Notes under the pieces: model-generated
What the model saw: the letters and a program-made list of their open reading frames with translations, nothing else
Told to the model about the DNA's origin: nothing
The model's database searches: none
Program-made: the position numbers and the translations under genes
Shown: piece by piece, positions 27,438 through 35,675 of the stretch
Numbering within the stretch: the first letter of the stretch is position 1
Layout of the letters: the number at the start of each line of letters is the position of its first letter
Source: Mycobacterium sp.
GTDB lineage: Bacteria > Actinomycetota > Actinomycetes > Mycobacteriales > Mycobacteriaceae
Direction: 5' to 3'
DNA length: 52,896 bases
Assembly (NCBI RefSeq): GCF_025965855.1
Contig: NZ_JAOPWB010000116.1
Span: 1 to 52,896 of the forward strand

Positions 27438-27928
27438 CAATCGGGATGGACCGGGCCGACGCAATGCGTCTCGCGATCCGCTGCGCCCGTGACTCGATGC
27501 CACCACTACGGCTAGAGATCCTAAAGGACTTGACGGCCCATCCGGATTCGACGCCGGGCGACGTGCGCAAGCGGCTCGACAAGCCGGACAACACGATTGA
27601 CCGCGAGCTGCAAGCGTTGCACATCCTGAAGTTGGTCACTCTCAGCGAGAAGCCCTACAGCAACAGAAGCGGAGACGAGCGTACCCGCTGGCACTACTCA
27701 CTTAGAGACGGAACTAAAGCCACGACAGTGTTTCCAGAAATGTATCTACCCCCCTCCCCCAAGAGGGGGCGCGGGGGTCTACATATATCTCTGGAAAGGG
27801 TGCCGCGTCGAGTGTGGCCCGATGAAGATCGGCGGCCCGATGAATCAGCTACGCCCACTACACCACTCAACACAGACAGTCGACACGCTTCGCTGCGGTG
27901 TCGCGGCGTGCGTCCCGCCGGGACGTAA
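27386..27928 (+). pseudogene. C-terminal part of the same ATPase-like gene, after a frameshift
   Basis: Frame 2 continuation of the upstream ORF: the junction reads ...GNVTYAHVL then MPTRFVKQLTQIVRGAVAIG. By my memory of the family these are contiguous in intact homologues, so one base has been lost or gained near 27378-27386. The segment 'MDRADAMRLAIRCARDSMPP' plus 'DVRKRLDKPDNTIDRELQAL' is a winged-helix (ArsR-like) domain. From about residue 115 the reading passes through C/G runs and looks non-coding. It might be expressed as a stand-alone 180-residue HTH protein, since its ATG overlaps the preceding ORF, but decay is more likely. Confidence 0.55.
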
Positions 27929-27962
27929 ACCAGAGTCCCCAACTAGGAGAAAGAAGTAGCTC

Positions 27963-28312
27963 ATGACCACCAACACCAACACCGACTCGGCTACTCTCAA
28001 CGAGCTGCTCGACGATCTCCTCTGGCTGTACTCCCGAAACCAGACCCATGCCGGCGGTCTGGAAACCGCTGTGCACGCAATGATCGCCGAGTACACCGCC
28101 AACCCTGATCACTACAGCGATGGTCGCCTATCGGTGCGGAGTACATCCCGGATTACGCGCCGAACGTCATCGTTTGGGGGCCGTTTCCTCCGCCGCATCG
28201 CCGCACCGCCGAGACGGATACATCGTCGAGGACAACAACGTTCGACAGGGACATCATGGTCGACGTTCTCGGCTTGTGCACAGCGTTGCACAAGGAAGCC
28301 ACGGGCCGGTAG
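27963..28312 (+). pseudogene. Small acidic phage-type protein gene with a frameshift
   Basis: ATG 27963 follows AGGAGAAAGAAG. The first about 57 residues (MTTNTNTDSATLNELLDDLL, WLYSRNQTHAGGLETAVHAM, IAEYTANPDHYSDG) look genuinely protein-like. The frame then becomes Arg/Ser-rich. Shifting to the other frame at about 28126-28132 restores a sensible continuation (IGAEYIPDYAPNVIVWGPFP ... DIMVDVLGLCTALHKEATGR) ending at TAG 28310-28312. A one-gene, one-frameshift model of about 117 residues is best. No family recognised. Confidence 0.45.
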
Positions 28313-28663
28313 CCGTACCAGGGACGACGGCGCCAACTAAGCATCGATTCCCGGCGCTGTGCTGGCCGCCTGACAGACGAAACCCCCGACTCCGTATGGG
28401 GTTTGGCCATACTTCATGTCTGGATCTGTGGGAACCATGGCAGATTCGGTGCCCATTTCCTGCGAGCAGGTAGTGGAGGATTGCGGCTGGCCCCAATGCC
28501 TGCGCGTGGCGGGCAAGCCATCCTGGCGGTATTCCGGTGGTCCGCGAGCTGGCGTTTGCTCACACAATCACCCCAACCTTGGGCCACCGGAACAACCCTC
28601 TGGTGGCCCGTTTTCTGACGCCATCCTCGTCGCGACGGGCCACCGGAGAACCCAAGGAGAAGC
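28313..28663. other. Gap inside the element, with a terminator-like hairpin
   Basis: About 350 bp. ORFs here are low quality (Pro/Gly/Ser/Arg mixtures on both strands) and are not called. It holds the hairpin at 28581-28616 and, just before the next small gene, a second GGGCCACCGGA copy (about 28637-28647). Confidence 0.4.
28581..28616 (+). terminator. Intrinsic-type terminator hairpin
   Basis: GGGCCACC (28581-28588) and GGTGGCCC (28602-28609) form a perfect 8-bp G/C stem with a 13-nt loop, followed by GTTTTCT (28610-28616). The T-rich tail is unusual for mycobacteria and supports a factor-independent terminator ahead of the small-gene operon. Confidence 0.6.
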
Positions 28664-28786
28664 ATGCTCGACAAAATTATCGACCGGTGGTCCAGGTGGC
28701 GATACTTCCGGTGGGAAGTCCGCATCGCGGACGAGTGGGAGCGTCGCTTAGCGGCGCAAAAGCTGCGCGACGACACCCGATGCTGA
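28664..28786 (+). CDS. 40-residue basic/aromatic small protein
   Basis: MLDKIIDRWSRWRYFRWEVR then IADEWERRLAAQKLRDDTRC. ATG 28664 is preceded by AAGGAGAAGC, a good ribosome site. Trp-, Arg- and Glu-rich with predicted amphipathic helices and no recognised family. Its stop is embedded in the start of the next gene (ATGCTGA at 28780-28786), an arrangement strongly suggesting that both are translated. Unknown function. Confidence 0.6.
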   Translation: MLDKIIDRWSRWRYFRWEVRIADEWERRLAAQKLRDDTRC

Positions 28787-28905
28787 TACTAAGCGCCACC
28801 GTGATTTTCGGTCTGGCGGTCGCTCGCTACAAGCTGAAGGGCTTGCACAACGACGAGGGGCTGCGGGATAAGCCGGTAGCGGACGACCAGCCTGGCGATG
28901 ATTAG
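28780..28905 (+). CDS. 41-residue small membrane protein
   Basis: MLILSATVIFGLAVARYKLK then GLHNDEGLRDKPVADDQPGDD: one short hydrophobic N-terminal helix followed by an acidic tail. It overlaps the previous gene by 7 bp and has no Shine-Dalgarno sequence of its own, so it is likely translated by coupling. Such small membrane proteins are common in actinobacterial phages and satellites; no specific function is recognised. Confidence 0.55.
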   Translation: MLILSATVIFGLAVARYKLKGLHNDEGLRDKPVADDQPGDD

Positions 28906-28919
28906 CGTTAGGAGCTAAG

Positions 28920-29039
28920 TTGGAAGATCTTCAGGCGCTCCTGGCGCAGCTACGGCAGGCCCGAGAGTGTGGTGACTGGCTCTCGGCGGCTCTCATCGAA
29001 CACGAATTGAACTGTCTGCTGGACTCAGGTAGCGACTAG
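28920..29039 (+). CDS. 39-residue acidic helical protein
   Basis: TTG start 28920 with AGGAG (28910-28914) five bases upstream: MEDLQALLAQLRQARECGDW then LSAALIEHELNCLLDSGSD. Acidic, Leu-rich, two Cys, predicted helical hairpin. Third member of a compact run of tiny genes (14-bp gap from the previous one). No family recognised. Confidence 0.55.
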   Translation: MEDLQALLAQLRQARECGDWLSAALIEHELNCLLDSGSD

Positions 29040-29577
29040 CCGCGCTCCGTAAACCGTTGTGCAGTTGTGCCATCCCGCCGCCGTGGCACAACTGGTACAA
29101 CTGGGGCTTGAAATTGCAAATGTAAGTCTCGACCGGATTTCCGCCGGGGAGAGAGGCGCTGATTTGCCTGGGGTGTCCGGCGCGTTCGGCGCGGAGGGTC
29201 CCCCCACCCAACCACGGCAGCGCGTTGACCTGCGGCGATGGCATCAACCTGGTAACAACCAGCCTGCGATAGCTGACCGGTCACTGTCGGAGAACGGCGA
29301 CCGTCCGCCCTGGCTCGCGAGGCTTCTCTTGACGGACTACGCGTCGGCGCAGGTGAGCCACGTTCGCTAGACGGGGTCTACTGTGGCCCGTCGCCCCTGC
29401 GCTGTGCCAGTGCTGGCGCGTGGCACAACTGGCACAGCGGCACGCGCCGAGACTCGTTGCGGCCGAGGGCATATCGCGTCTCAGCGGTTCCGTGTCGTGT
29501 TGAGCATCATTGGGCACCACTGGAGCGGGCTTAGTGGCTCAGCGTGGCTCCCGGCGGCCCGCAATGGCCGACCGCCG
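29040..29577. other. Non-coding stretch with TGTGCCA/TGGCACA inverted repeats
   Basis: About 540 bp with no ORF I would defend. Two strong dyads occur. AGTTGTGCCA (29063-29072) faces TGGCACAACT (29084-29093), and each arm is extended by a further degenerate TTGTGC/TACAAC copy. GCTGTGCCAGT (29401-29411) faces ACTGGCACAGC (29428-29438), with another TGGCACAACT (29421-29430) in between. They share the core TGGCACA. Candidates are operators of an element regulator or replication iterons. Confidence 0.55.
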
Positions 29578-32500
29578 TCATGGCATCGCCTCGGCCCAGG
29601 CGATATGCCCTTCGTAGCCAAGTGTTCTCGCCATGCCGCGGTAGCGATCCCGGTATTCGCGATAGCGGGCACCGTCACCGTGAGCCCGCGCCAGTAGAGC
29701 ACGGAGTCGCAGCAGCCAGATGTCACGCATCACTAGACCCTCTTCGGCAGGCGCGGCCAGGAATCGCTCGACCGCGGCTTCCGCTTCAGCCACGTCACTC
29801 TCGGCCCCGCGTTCGAGCAGTGTCTCCACCAGAACACCCGTCGCAGGAACGCCCCAGACCAGCAGCCGTCCCTCGCGGAACAGATCGTCGACCGCAGCGC
29901 GCATGAGCGGTATGGCGTCATCGCGATCTCCACGCCGAGCCCGCTCACGCGCCACGTACACCTCGACGAGCGGCAAATCGCACAGCAGGTATCCGCGGCG
30001 CAGGAACACGTCGCCGACCTCGGCCAGGAGCGTCTGTCCGCGGTCACGCTCCGCATCCGTGTGGCGGTGCACCAACGCAACGCCCAGCGCCATCCGAGCC
30101 AAGGCCACCGCGACGTCATCACTGGATCGTTCCGCGATCTGTAACGCATCCTCGATCTCGCGCACCGCGGAATCGTCAGGACTCAGAACGCCAGAGGATA
30201 CCCCTACGAAGTAGACGTAGCCGACGACCCCAGCGTAGGTCAGGGGGTCGGCGCTGCACGCCATCGCCAGGCCGTGCCGCTGGTCGTCGCGCCATCCCGG
30301 ACGACCCAGGCAATAACCGGCAACAGCCCGCTGCATAAGGGCGACCGCTAACGGAGACCCGAAAATGAAGTTGCCCTTTGAGGGGTCACCGTCGGCCAGG
30401 TCGATGACCGCCTGTGACCAGCGCAGCACGTCGCACCATTCGGCGCTCTCAGCCTTGGCGTAGATCGGCGCGAAGGAGAGCCCCACCGTCAAGGTCGGAT
30501 CGCCGACCGAGTCGATGAGGGCCATGGCCTCGGATGCCAGCTGCGACGCGTCGCGCATCCGAGCCTGATACAGGTGATCCATCACCAGCCCCGCCATGGC
30601 GATGGCCAGTGACGCCTTGTCCCCGGCGGCGGTGCACAACTTCCGCAATTCATCGAACTGGGCACCGGCAACGTTCATATGGACTCGCCAGGCGTTCGCG
30701 CACAACATGGTGCGCGGGGCGATGCGCATCGCTGTTCGGTTCGAGTCATCGGCGGGTACTGCGTCGGCGATCCGTATGGCACGCTCCCAGCTCAGTCGCG
30801 CCGCGGCGATGTCACGGTTGGTCGCCCAGGTTGCGGCCCGCATCTGCCAGCCGTAGGCGGCGCGCAGGTCACCGGCGGCCTCCAGATGCTCGGCGATCAA
30901 GGCGGCGTTCTCATCAGCCGCTGCCTGGTCTCGTGATTCGATGGCGGTCGCGACGCGCCGATGCAGCTCGGCGCGATCCGACTTGAGCTGGGATTCGTAG
31001 GCCACCGTGCGGATCAGCGGGTGGTGAAACACGTACTCCGGTTGCCGGGTGAAGCGGACCTGATCGATGAGCTGAGCGGCCAGCAGATCATCAACGACAG
31101 CTTCAACCCCCAGCGCGGTCAACAGGTCGAGGGTGAATCGCGCGCCGAGCACCGCCGCTGCGCTCAGCGTGCGCTTGGCTTTTGCGTCGAGTCGGTCGAT
31201 GCGCGCAGCGATAGTCGCCTGCAAGGTGGCAGGCACGCTCACCTCGCCAACCTCCGCCGCCGACACGTAGCCGCCGCGCTCCCCGCGCAGCACACCGCGC
31301 CCAGCCAGTTCGCGCACCATCTCCTCGGCGAAGAACGGATTACCAGCCGCCCTCTCGGCGATCTTCTGGCCCAGCACACCAACCGAGGGGTCCGGACCGA
31401 GCAGCCCCGCGACCAGTGCCGCGGTTTCTGAATCGCTCAGGGGGGCAAGGGCAACGGTGTGGGCATCTACCACTCGGGTCAGCGCGCCCTGATATTCGGG
31501 TCGGTAGGTGACCAACACCAGCGAGGGCGTCTGCGGGATCACCGTGAGGAACCCCGCCAGCATCGACTCGCTGACCTCGTCAATCCAGTGCGCGTCCTCG
31601 ATAACAAAGACCGCCGGTTCGGTGCGGGCCAGCGACGCGGCATTGACCAGCGCCGTCAACCGCCGCCGCCGCGCATCCGGGTCGACCTTCGGCAGCTCCA
31701 CCTCGGGATCGGCGATGCCCAGCAGGTCATGGAGCAGCAGCAAGTCCTCGGGGTCTGCGTCAGCGATCCGGTCGCGCAATCCATCGCGGGCGACCCGCGT
31801 TTCGAGACCCTCAACTCCGAACGCCACCCGCAAGAGCCGAGCGATGGCGTGGAAGGGAATCCGGTTGGTGTGCGACTCGCAGAAGGTAGTGAACACCTCG
31901 ACACCACGCGCAGATGCCATCGACGAAAGCTCGCGCACCAGACGGCTTTTCCCGATACCAGGCGGCCCGACGACGCCCACCACCGCGCCGTGGCCATCGA
32001 TTGCGCGCTCCAGCAAGCCGTCAACGGCGGACATCTCCCACCGTCGACCCACCAGAGTCGACTCAGCACGCCTCGCGCGCCGGTGCTGTTCGTCCATGCC
32101 CAACAGCCGACGGGCGGGCACCGGCGCGTCGGCACCCTTGATCTCAACCAGCTCCGATTCGCCGAGACTCGCGGTGCCCTCAACAAGTCGCGCTGTCGAC
32201 GCGCTGAGCATCACCCCACCAGCTGGAGCCACCGACTCCATCCGCTGCGCCATGCCGACCTGCTCACCAATCGCGGTGTAACCGAAAGACCCCGAACCGA
32301 TTTCACCGGCGATGACCTGACCGGAGTTAACTCCCACCCGCAACTGGAGATCCACACCGTCGCGCTCTCGGACCTCGACGGCAAGCCGCTGCGCCTCCTC
32401 CTGAACGCCCAAGGCCGCCAGACATGCGCGAACGGCGTGGTCCTCCAACGCCACCGGCGCACCGAACACCGCCATGATCCCGTCGCCGGTGAACTTGTCA

Positions 32501-32754
32501 ACCGTGCCGCCGTAACGCCCTACAACTGCGGCGCAGCGGTCGGCCAGGTCGGCCATGATCTCACGCAGCCGCTCCGTCCCGACGGTCGCGGCGATGTCCA
32601 TCGAATGAACAACATCGGCGAACAGCACCGTCACTTGCTTGTACTCCGCCGATGTAGCGGCTGGCGTGATCGGCGCGCCGCACTTGTTGCAGAACCGTGA
32701 GTCCGGCGGCAGCTCCGTGCCACACGACCCGCACCGGAACCCGGTCGCGGTCAT
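29578..32754 (-). CDS. Zinc-ribbon / class III cyclase-domain / AAA-TPR regulator
   Basis: 1058 residues. The N-terminal zinc ribbon has Cys8, Cys11, Cys22 and Cys25. The class III nucleotide cyclase homology domain (about 38-215) has metal Asp47 ('LFADVVHS') and Asp91 ('KFTGDGIMAVFG') and Lys87, but Gly167 where the transition-state Asn is expected ('GEQVGMAQRME'); Arg171 is kept. The ATPase domain has Walker A GPPGIGKS (263-270) and Walker B-like 'AVFVIEDAHWIDE'. A long helical TPR-like C-terminus follows, with no LuxR HTH. The architecture matches the mycobacterial Rv1358/Rv2488c-type group minus the DNA-binding domain. Catalytic competence is doubtful given Gly167; it may be a nucleotide or signal sensor. 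Cargo of the element, divergent from the next regulator. Confidence 0.85.
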   Translation of the reverse strand: MTATGFRCGSCGTELPPDSRFCNKCGAPITPAATSAEYKQVTVLFADVVHSMDIAATVGTERLREIMADLADRCAAVVGRYGGTVDKFTGDGIMAVFGAPVALEDHAVRACLAALGVQEEAQRLAVEVRERDGVDLQLRVGVNSGQVIAGEIGSGSFGYTAIGEQVGMAQRMESVAPAGGVMLSASTARLVEGTASLGESELVEIKGADAPVPARRLLGMDEQHRRARRAESTLVGRRWEMSAVDGLLERAIDGHGAVVGVVGPPGIGKSRLVRELSSMASARGVEVFTTFCESHTNRIPFHAIARLLRVAFGVEGLETRVARDGLRDRIADADPEDLLLLHDLLGIADPEVELPKVDPDARRRRLTALVNAASLARTEPAVFVIEDAHWIDEVSESMLAGFLTVIPQTPSLVLVTYRPEYQGALTRVVDAHTVALAPLSDSETAALVAGLLGPDPSVGVLGQKIAERAAGNPFFAEEMVRELAGRGVLRGERGGYVSAAEVGEVSVPATLQATIAARIDRLDAKAKRTLSAAAVLGARFTLDLLTALGVEAVVDDLLAAQLIDQVRFTRQPEYVFHHPLIRTVAYESQLKSDRAELHRRVATAIESRDQAAADENAALIAEHLEAAGDLRAAYGWQMRAATWATNRDIAAARLSWERAIRIADAVPADDSNRTAMRIAPRTMLCANAWRVHMNVAGAQFDELRKLCTAAGDKASLAIAMAGLVMDHLYQARMRDASQLASEAMALIDSVGDPTLTVGLSFAPIYAKAESAEWCDVLRWSQAVIDLADGDPSKGNFIFGSPLAVALMQRAVAGYCLGRPGWRDDQRHGLAMACSADPLTYAGVVGYVYFVGVSSGVLSPDDSAVREIEDALQIAERSSDDVAVALARMALGVALVHRHTDAERDRGQTLLAEVGDVFLRRGYLLCDLPLVEVYVARERARRGDRDDAIPLMRAAVDDLFREGRLLVWGVPATGVLVETLLERGAESDVAEAEAAVERFLAAPAEEGLVMRDIWLLRLRALLARAHGDGARYREYRDRYRGMARTLGYEGHIAWAEAMP

Positions 32755-32961
32755 GCCGTCGCCGTCAATATGGCCCCAACGCCGTCATGAGCATCGCTCA
32801 CGCCAACATCGTGTCACCTCTCGCCAGCCAACATGTGCCTTATCGCCGGTGCGATCCCTTGCGGGTAACGCGCTGCGCCGTGCCTCGGGGCGTTGGTGTC
32901 CGGGGGCCGGATTCCGCCGATCCGCGAGGTAGGAGCGTGTCTGTTGTGAGATTCTGCAGGG
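32755..32961. promoter_or_regulatory. Shared promoter region of the two divergent cyclase-domain genes
   Basis: 207 bp between two divergent starts (ATG 32754 minus, GTG 32962 plus). It must carry both promoters. No clear -35/-10 pair or palindrome could be defended. Confidence 0.4.
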
Positions 32962-35631
32962 GTGTCCGCTCCTGCGGCGGCTGCTCCTTCGGGGGTGGTG
33001 ACGTTCTTGCTCACCGATGTTGAGGGTTCGACGCGTCGGTGGGAGGCCGACGCCCATGAAATGCGGGTGGCGCTGGCCGCGCATGACGAGGTGTTGCGTG
33101 CGGCCATCGAGGCGCACGGCGGTTTCCTGTTCAAGCACACCGGGGACGGTGTGTGCGCCGCGTTCGCCTCGCCCAGGTCAGCGGTGGATGCGGCGGTGGC
33201 TGCCCAACGGGCGCTGGAGTTGCCGGTACGGATGGGCATCGCGACCGGGGAAGCTGAGCTACGGGAGGCCGACTACTTCGGTGTGGTATTGAATCGTGCG
33301 GCGCGGGTGATGGCTGCTGGGCACGGCGGTCAGATCCTTTTGGCCGAGTCGACCGCGAGTCTGCTCAGCGGGGTGGATCTGGTGGATCTGGGGCCGCGAC
33401 GGTTGCGGGATCTGCCCACTCCGGTCGGGGTGTTTCAGGTCCGAGCGCCGGGCCTGCAGACAGAGTTTCCCGCGTTGCGGGCGCCGGATGCTAGTCCAGG
33501 GAACCTGCGGCCTCAGACCACGAGCTTCATCGGGCGCGAGTCGGAGGTCGCCGAGCTGCAAGCGGCGGTGAAGGCTCATCGGTTGGTGACGTTGACCGGG
33601 GTTGGTGGGGTCGGCAAGACCCGCCTGGCGGTCGAGGTCGCGGCGCGGCTGGTCGATGAATACCCCGACGGTGTTTGGTTTTTCGAGCTCGCTGCGGTCA
33701 CCGATCCGGCGGCCGTGCCCGACGCGGTGGCGGCCGTGCTGGGCATCACTCAACAACCAGGGAAGAGCGTGAGCGAATCCGTGGCTGCTGCGTTAGAGGG
33801 CCGGGTCCGGCTGTTGGTGATCGACAACTGCGAGCACGTTCTCGACGCAGCCGCCGACCTGATCGAAGCCATACTCGCGCACTCGGCGACTGTACTAATC
33901 CTCGCCACCAGCCGCGAAGGACTCGGAGTCCCCGAAGAGCAGGTGTGGCCGGTGCGCTCTCTGGACGCGGCAGCGGGAATCGACTGTGCGGCGGTGAGCC
34001 TGTTCGTCGAACGCGCTCAAGGCATTGCGCCGAGCTTCGCAATGGGCGACGGCGACGAAGCCGCCGCAGTCACCGAGATTTGTCAGCGCCTCGACGGGAT
34101 CCCCTTGGCCATCGAACTGGCCGCCTCGCGGATGGCGTCGATGACCGCCAGTGAGGTGCGTGATCGTCTCGATCAGCGGTTCCGGTTGCTGGTCGGGTCG
34201 CGGCGCGGATTGGAACGCCACCAAACACTGCGCCACGCGGTGGCGTGGTCCTATGACCACCTCGATGACGCGGAGAAGGCGCTGCTGGAGCGGTGTTCGG
34301 TGTTCGCCGGTGGGTTCGACCTCGAAAGCGCCTGCGCCGTGATGGGTTCTGATGATGACTTCGCCACCCTGGATCTGCTCGATGCCCTGGTGCGCAAGTC
34401 GCTGCTGGTGGCCGACCGGTCTTCGGGGCGGACCCGGTTTTCGATGCTGGAGACGATCCGCCAGTTCGCCGAGGAACAACTGGTCGCCCGTGGTGAAGCA
34501 TCCGAGATTCGGGCCGCCCACTCGCGCTACTTCGCCAGACGCGAAGCCGACATCCTGGCCTTGTGGGACAGCCCCCGCCAGCGGGAGGCCTACGACTGGT
34601 TCACTCTCGAGCTGGCCAATCTGCGCACCACGTTTCGGTGGGCCGCCGACCACGGTGATCTGGATGTCGCCGCCCCCATCGCCACCTATGTGGGGTGGCT
34701 CGGCGCGTGTGTCCAAACCTTTGAGCCGATCGCCTGGGCCGAAGAACTCATCGAGTCCGCCCGCGCGGTCGATCATCCCCGGCTGGCGTTCCTGTATGTG
34801 ATTGCGTCGTTGTGCTACTTGACCGGACGGATCGAGGCGGCGGTCGGCTACAGCGACGCCGGCCAGATTGTTCTCGGCCGGAGCCGCGAGGCGCCGCCGT
34901 ACGGTATTGAAGCCGTGCTTGGAGCTGTCTACCTAGCCATCGGGCAGCCCGAGCGGTGGGCCGAGTTGTGCCGCGCCCAGCTCGCACGCCGCCGCGACAC
35001 CCCCGTCCACATCCGGGCATTTCTGGTTATCGCCCTTGCAGTGGCCGGTTCCGGTGGGGAGGCGATGGATTCCGCGGATGGCCTAATCGAGGCTGCAGAG
35101 GCAACAGGCAACCCGCACTTGCTCGCGACGGCGCTCTGGGCCTACGGTGTCGCTTTCCGTGACGCGGATCCCGTCGGGGCGCTTAACGCCCTCGGCCGGG
35201 GTCTGGTGATCGCTCAAGACAGCGGCAACCGCTCCCGCGCGTCAGCCCTGGCGAACACTCTGGCCCTACTCGAAGCCGAACAGGGCGGCACCGTGTCCGC
35301 ATTCGATCACCTCACGCTGGCAATCCGCAACTACCACAATTCGGGCAACACCACGACGATCCGCTTCCCGCTGGCCGTCCTCGCCGTTCTTTTCGACCGC
35401 CTCGGACGCTACGAACCGGCGGCCACCATCGCCGGCTTGGCGCACAGTCCCCTCGCCGCAACGGGGGTCCCCGAAATCACCACCGCGATCACCCACTTGC
35501 GCGATGTCCTCGGCGAGGCGACCTACGAATCGCTCGCCCGCAAGGGCGAGACGATGACCACCGCCGCCATGGTGACCTACGCCTACGACCAAATCGACCA
35601 GGCCCGAACAGAACTCGAACACCCTAGTTGA
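32962..35631 (+). CDS. Class III adenylate cyclase / NB-ARC-type ATPase regulator
   Basis: 889 residues from GTG 32962. The cyclase domain (about 12-165) keeps every key residue: Asp19 ('LLTDVEGST'), Lys58 and Asp62 ('FKHTGDGVCAAF'), Asn111 and Arg115 ('GVVLNRAARVM'). It should therefore make cAMP if it dimerises. Next comes an AfsR-like ATPase with Walker A GVGGVGKT (213-220), 'RLLVIDNCEHVLDAA' as Walker B, and the GLPL-like 'CQRLDGIPLAIELAASRM'. A helical repeat region runs from about 540 to the end. There is no C-terminal LuxR HTH, unlike several relatives (Rv0386-type). Cargo of the integrated element; converges with the serine recombinase. Confidence 0.88.
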   Translation: MSAPAAAAPSGVVTFLLTDVEGSTRRWEADAHEMRVALAAHDEVLRAAIEAHGGFLFKHTGDGVCAAFASPRSAVDAAVAAQRALELPVRMGIATGEAELREADYFGVVLNRAARVMAAGHGGQILLAESTASLLSGVDLVDLGPRRLRDLPTPVGVFQVRAPGLQTEFPALRAPDASPGNLRPQTTSFIGRESEVAELQAAVKAHRLVTLTGVGGVGKTRLAVEVAARLVDEYPDGVWFFELAAVTDPAAVPDAVAAVLGITQQPGKSVSESVAAALEGRVRLLVIDNCEHVLDAAADLIEAILAHSATVLILATSREGLGVPEEQVWPVRSLDAAAGIDCAAVSLFVERAQGIAPSFAMGDGDEAAAVTEICQRLDGIPLAIELAASRMASMTASEVRDRLDQRFRLLVGSRRGLERHQTLRHAVAWSYDHLDDAEKALLERCSVFAGGFDLESACAVMGSDDDFATLDLLDALVRKSLLVADRSSGRTRFSMLETIRQFAEEQLVARGEASEIRAAHSRYFARREADILALWDSPRQREAYDWFTLELANLRTTFRWAADHGDLDVAAPIATYVGWLGACVQTFEPIAWAEELIESARAVDHPRLAFLYVIASLCYLTGRIEAAVGYSDAGQIVLGRSREAPPYGIEAVLGAVYLAIGQPERWAELCRAQLARRRDTPVHIRAFLVIALAVAGSGGEAMDSADGLIEAAEATGNPHLLATALWAYGVAFRDADPVGALNALGRGLVIAQDSGNRSRASALANTLALLEAEQGGTVSAFDHLTLAIRNYHNSGNTTTIRFPLAVLAVLFDRLGRYEPAATIAGLAHSPLAATGVPEITTAITHLRDVLGEATYESLARKGETMTTAAMVTYAYDQIDQARTELEHPS

Positions 35632-35675
35632 GTTGGCGAGTCGCGTGCCCAACGCGACTGCGGCGCAGCATGTTC

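Noticed and set aside
28416..28751. 111-codon ORF before the small-gene operon
   Set aside because: Gly/Pro/Ser-rich without a ribosome site, crosses the terminator hairpin and overlaps a better small gene.
29055..29440. CRISPR array
   Set aside because: Repeats are short, inverted and irregularly spaced, with no cas genes nearby.
29059..29697. ORFs of about 100 codons in the repeat-rich gap
   Set aside because: No ribosome sites, composition unlike protein, and interrupted by the inverted repeats.
31459..32700. 413-codon plus-strand ORF over the zinc-ribbon cyclase gene
   Set aside because: Shadow of a gene whose real frame shows cyclase, Walker and TPR-type sequence.
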